Source: Polaromonas vacuolata (GTDB lineage: Bacteria > Pseudomonadota > Gammaproteobacteria > Burkholderiales > Burkholderiaceae_C). From it: 64,000 bases of DNA. This document shows positions 62,965 to 64,000 of this stretch, one piece after another. Where the stretch lies: the NCBI RefSeq assembly GCF_012584515.1, contig NZ_CP051461.1, positions 2,909,501-2,973,500 on the forward strand. Reading direction: 5' to 3'. The notes below the pieces were generated by a model, which saw only the letters and a list, made by a program, of their open reading frames with translations, was not told where the DNA came from and made no database searches. The position numbers were made by a program, and so were the translations under genes. Every line of letters starts with the position of its first letter. Within the stretch, counting starts at the first letter, position 1.

Positions 62965-64000
62965 ATGACCCAATCCCTACCCGTGACCACCCAACGCTTT
63001 CTAACCGGTATCACCACTACTGGTACGCCCCATCTGGGCAACTTTGTGGGCTCTATTAGGCCTTCTGTTGCGGCCAGCCAAGGCGAGAATGCGGAGAGTT
63101 TTTACTTTCTAGCCGACTACCACGCCCTGATCAAATGCGGCGACCCAGCGCGTATTCAGCAATCCACGCTGGAGATAGCGGCAAGCTGGCTGGCCGCTGG
63201 GCTGGATCCAGAGCGGGTGATTTTCTACCGCCAATCCGATGTTCCAGAAATTACAGAATTAACTTGGCTGCTGACCTGTGTGACGGGTAAAGGCATGCTT
63301 AACCGTGCCCATGCCTACAAAGCTTCAGTCGATAAAAATACCGCTGCTGGCAACGATGCTGAGACGGACATAACGGCCGGTCTTTTTATGTACCCGGTAC
63401 TCATGGCGGCTGATATTTTGATGTTCAAAGCACACAAGGTGCCAGTTGGCCGAGATCAGGTTCAACACATAGAAATGGCACGTGACATTGCTCAGCGCTT
63501 TAACCACCTCTACGGCGAACACCTGACGCTGCCAGAGGCCATGATTGAGGAATCAGTCTCCACTTTGCCAGGCCTTGATGGCCGCAAGATGAGTAAGAGC
63601 TACGACAACACCATACCGGTGTTCGCGTCTCAAGCCGAGCTAAAAAAACTCATCGCCGCCATCGTTACCGATTCGCTAGCGCCGGGGCAAGCAAAACAAA
63701 CCGAAGGCTCGGCACTGTTTCAGATCTACCAAGCTTTTGCCAGCCCAGCAGAGACTGAGCTGCTGCGCCAAGCCTATGCCAATGGCATGGGGTGGGGTGA
63801 TATTAAAGCGCTGCTATTTGAGCGACTAGACCGCGATATAGCGCCCATGCGAGAGCAATACCAAAAGCTGATGCGTGAACCAGAAAAAATTGAAGCCATA
63901 TTGCTCGCAGGTGCAGTCAAAGCCCGTGCTCTTGCTGTGCCACTACTGAGCGAGTTGCGGCACGCAGTCGGTTTACGCAAACTCGAACAACTAACGCCAG
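62965..64000 (+). CDS. trpS: Tryptophanyl-tRNA synthetase (3' end beyond the window)
   Basis: The rightward frame is open from the ATG at 62965 to the window end (345 codons). It is a class I aminoacyl-tRNA synthetase: RFLTGITTTGTPHLGNFVGS carries the HIGH-equivalent PHLGN, GRDQVQHIEMARDIAQRFN is the TrpRS-specific segment that contacts tryptophan and ATP, and DGRKMSKSYDN is the KMSKS loop. The C-terminus is missing. It starts 11 nt after the M50 protease gene. Confidence 0.95.
   Translation, partial: MTQSLPVTTQRFLTGITTTGTPHLGNFVGSIRPSVAASQGENAESFYFLADYHALIKCGDPARIQQSTLEIAASWLAAGLDPERVIFYRQSDVPEITELTWLLTCVTGKGMLNRAHAYKASVDKNTAAGNDAETDITAGLFMYPVLMAADILMFKAHKVPVGRDQVQHIEMARDIAQRFNHLYGEHLTLPEAMIEESVSTLPGLDGRKMSKSYDNTIPVFASQAELKKLIAAIVTDSLAPGQAKQTEGSALFQIYQAFASPAETELLRQAYANGMGWGDIKALLFERLDRDIAPMREQYQKLMREPEKIEAILLAGAVKARALAVPLLSELRHAVGLRKLEQLTP

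Overview
The window reads as chromosome of a betaproteobacterium, most likely Burkholderiales/Comamonadaceae. The evidence is gene content and order: TPR protein-lolB-ispE-tRNA-Gln-prs-rplY-pth; ferredoxin-coaD-rsmD-two M16 peptidases diverging from ftsY; nadK-recN-rapZ; and several Bug/PrpD/DMT-type transport and catabolic genes. Most of it is core genome with operons on both strands. I see no insertion sequence, prophage, CRISPR array or rRNA. Both window edges cut a gene: a CitE-like lyase at the left and trpS at the right.

Layout. 1-7.2 kb: CitE-like lyase (partial), a secreted DRGH nuclease with a small downstream gene, then a complete peptide-type ABC importer (Tat-exported binding protein, two permeases, fused double ATPase). 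7.4-15.7 kb: DMT exporter, CorC/HlyC-type membrane protein, apaH, YihY/BrkB protein, rhlE, a DUF4136-type lipoprotein, and an ornithine cyclodeaminase-family reductase. 15.6-19.5 kb: a solitary Phd-like antitoxin, then a leftward purine/pyrimidine-related group dcd-guaD-queD-queE, with an elaborate foldable RNA leader in front of queE. 19.7-20.1 kb: a small unknown gene behind an almost consensus LexA box. 20.3-25 kb: MHS-family transporter and argE-like deacetylase, divergent from a LysR regulator, then a DHH phosphoesterase. 25.2-31.1 kb: a large membrane GGDEF-EAL protein convergent with a FeeM-like N-acyl amino acid synthase candidate, a GST/MaiA-type protein, about 0.9 kb without convincing genes but with short tandem repeats, and a CAT-anticodon tRNA.

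31.4-47 kb is housekeeping: hrcA, nadK-recN-rapZ (start/stop overlaps), mutY, a dynamin-like GTPase and mutM in one direction, then TPR protein-lolB-ispE, tRNA-Gln, prs, rplY, pth. 47-53 kb: ferredoxin-coaD-rsmD-M16-M16 (leftward) and ftsY plus a small membrane protein (rightward). 53.3-57.5 kb: a catabolic cassette of FCD-type GntR regulator with a visible palindromic operator, Bug solute-binding protein, MmgE/PrpD protein and D-2-hydroxyacid dehydrogenase. 57.6-64 kb: recJ, a yciV-type PHP phosphatase, a DMT permease, yciO, an M50 protease and trpS.

The points most worth a second look are the LexA-controlled 101-residue protein of unknown function (19.7-20.06 kb), the pseudoknot-capable leader of queE (19.42-19.47 kb), a QueD homologue with serine where the catalytic cysteine is expected, the GGDEF-EAL/FeeM-like pair, and the dynamin-like GTPase between the two 8-oxoguanine repair glycosylases. 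All functional calls come from reading the translated sequence and remembered family features; no database search was run.
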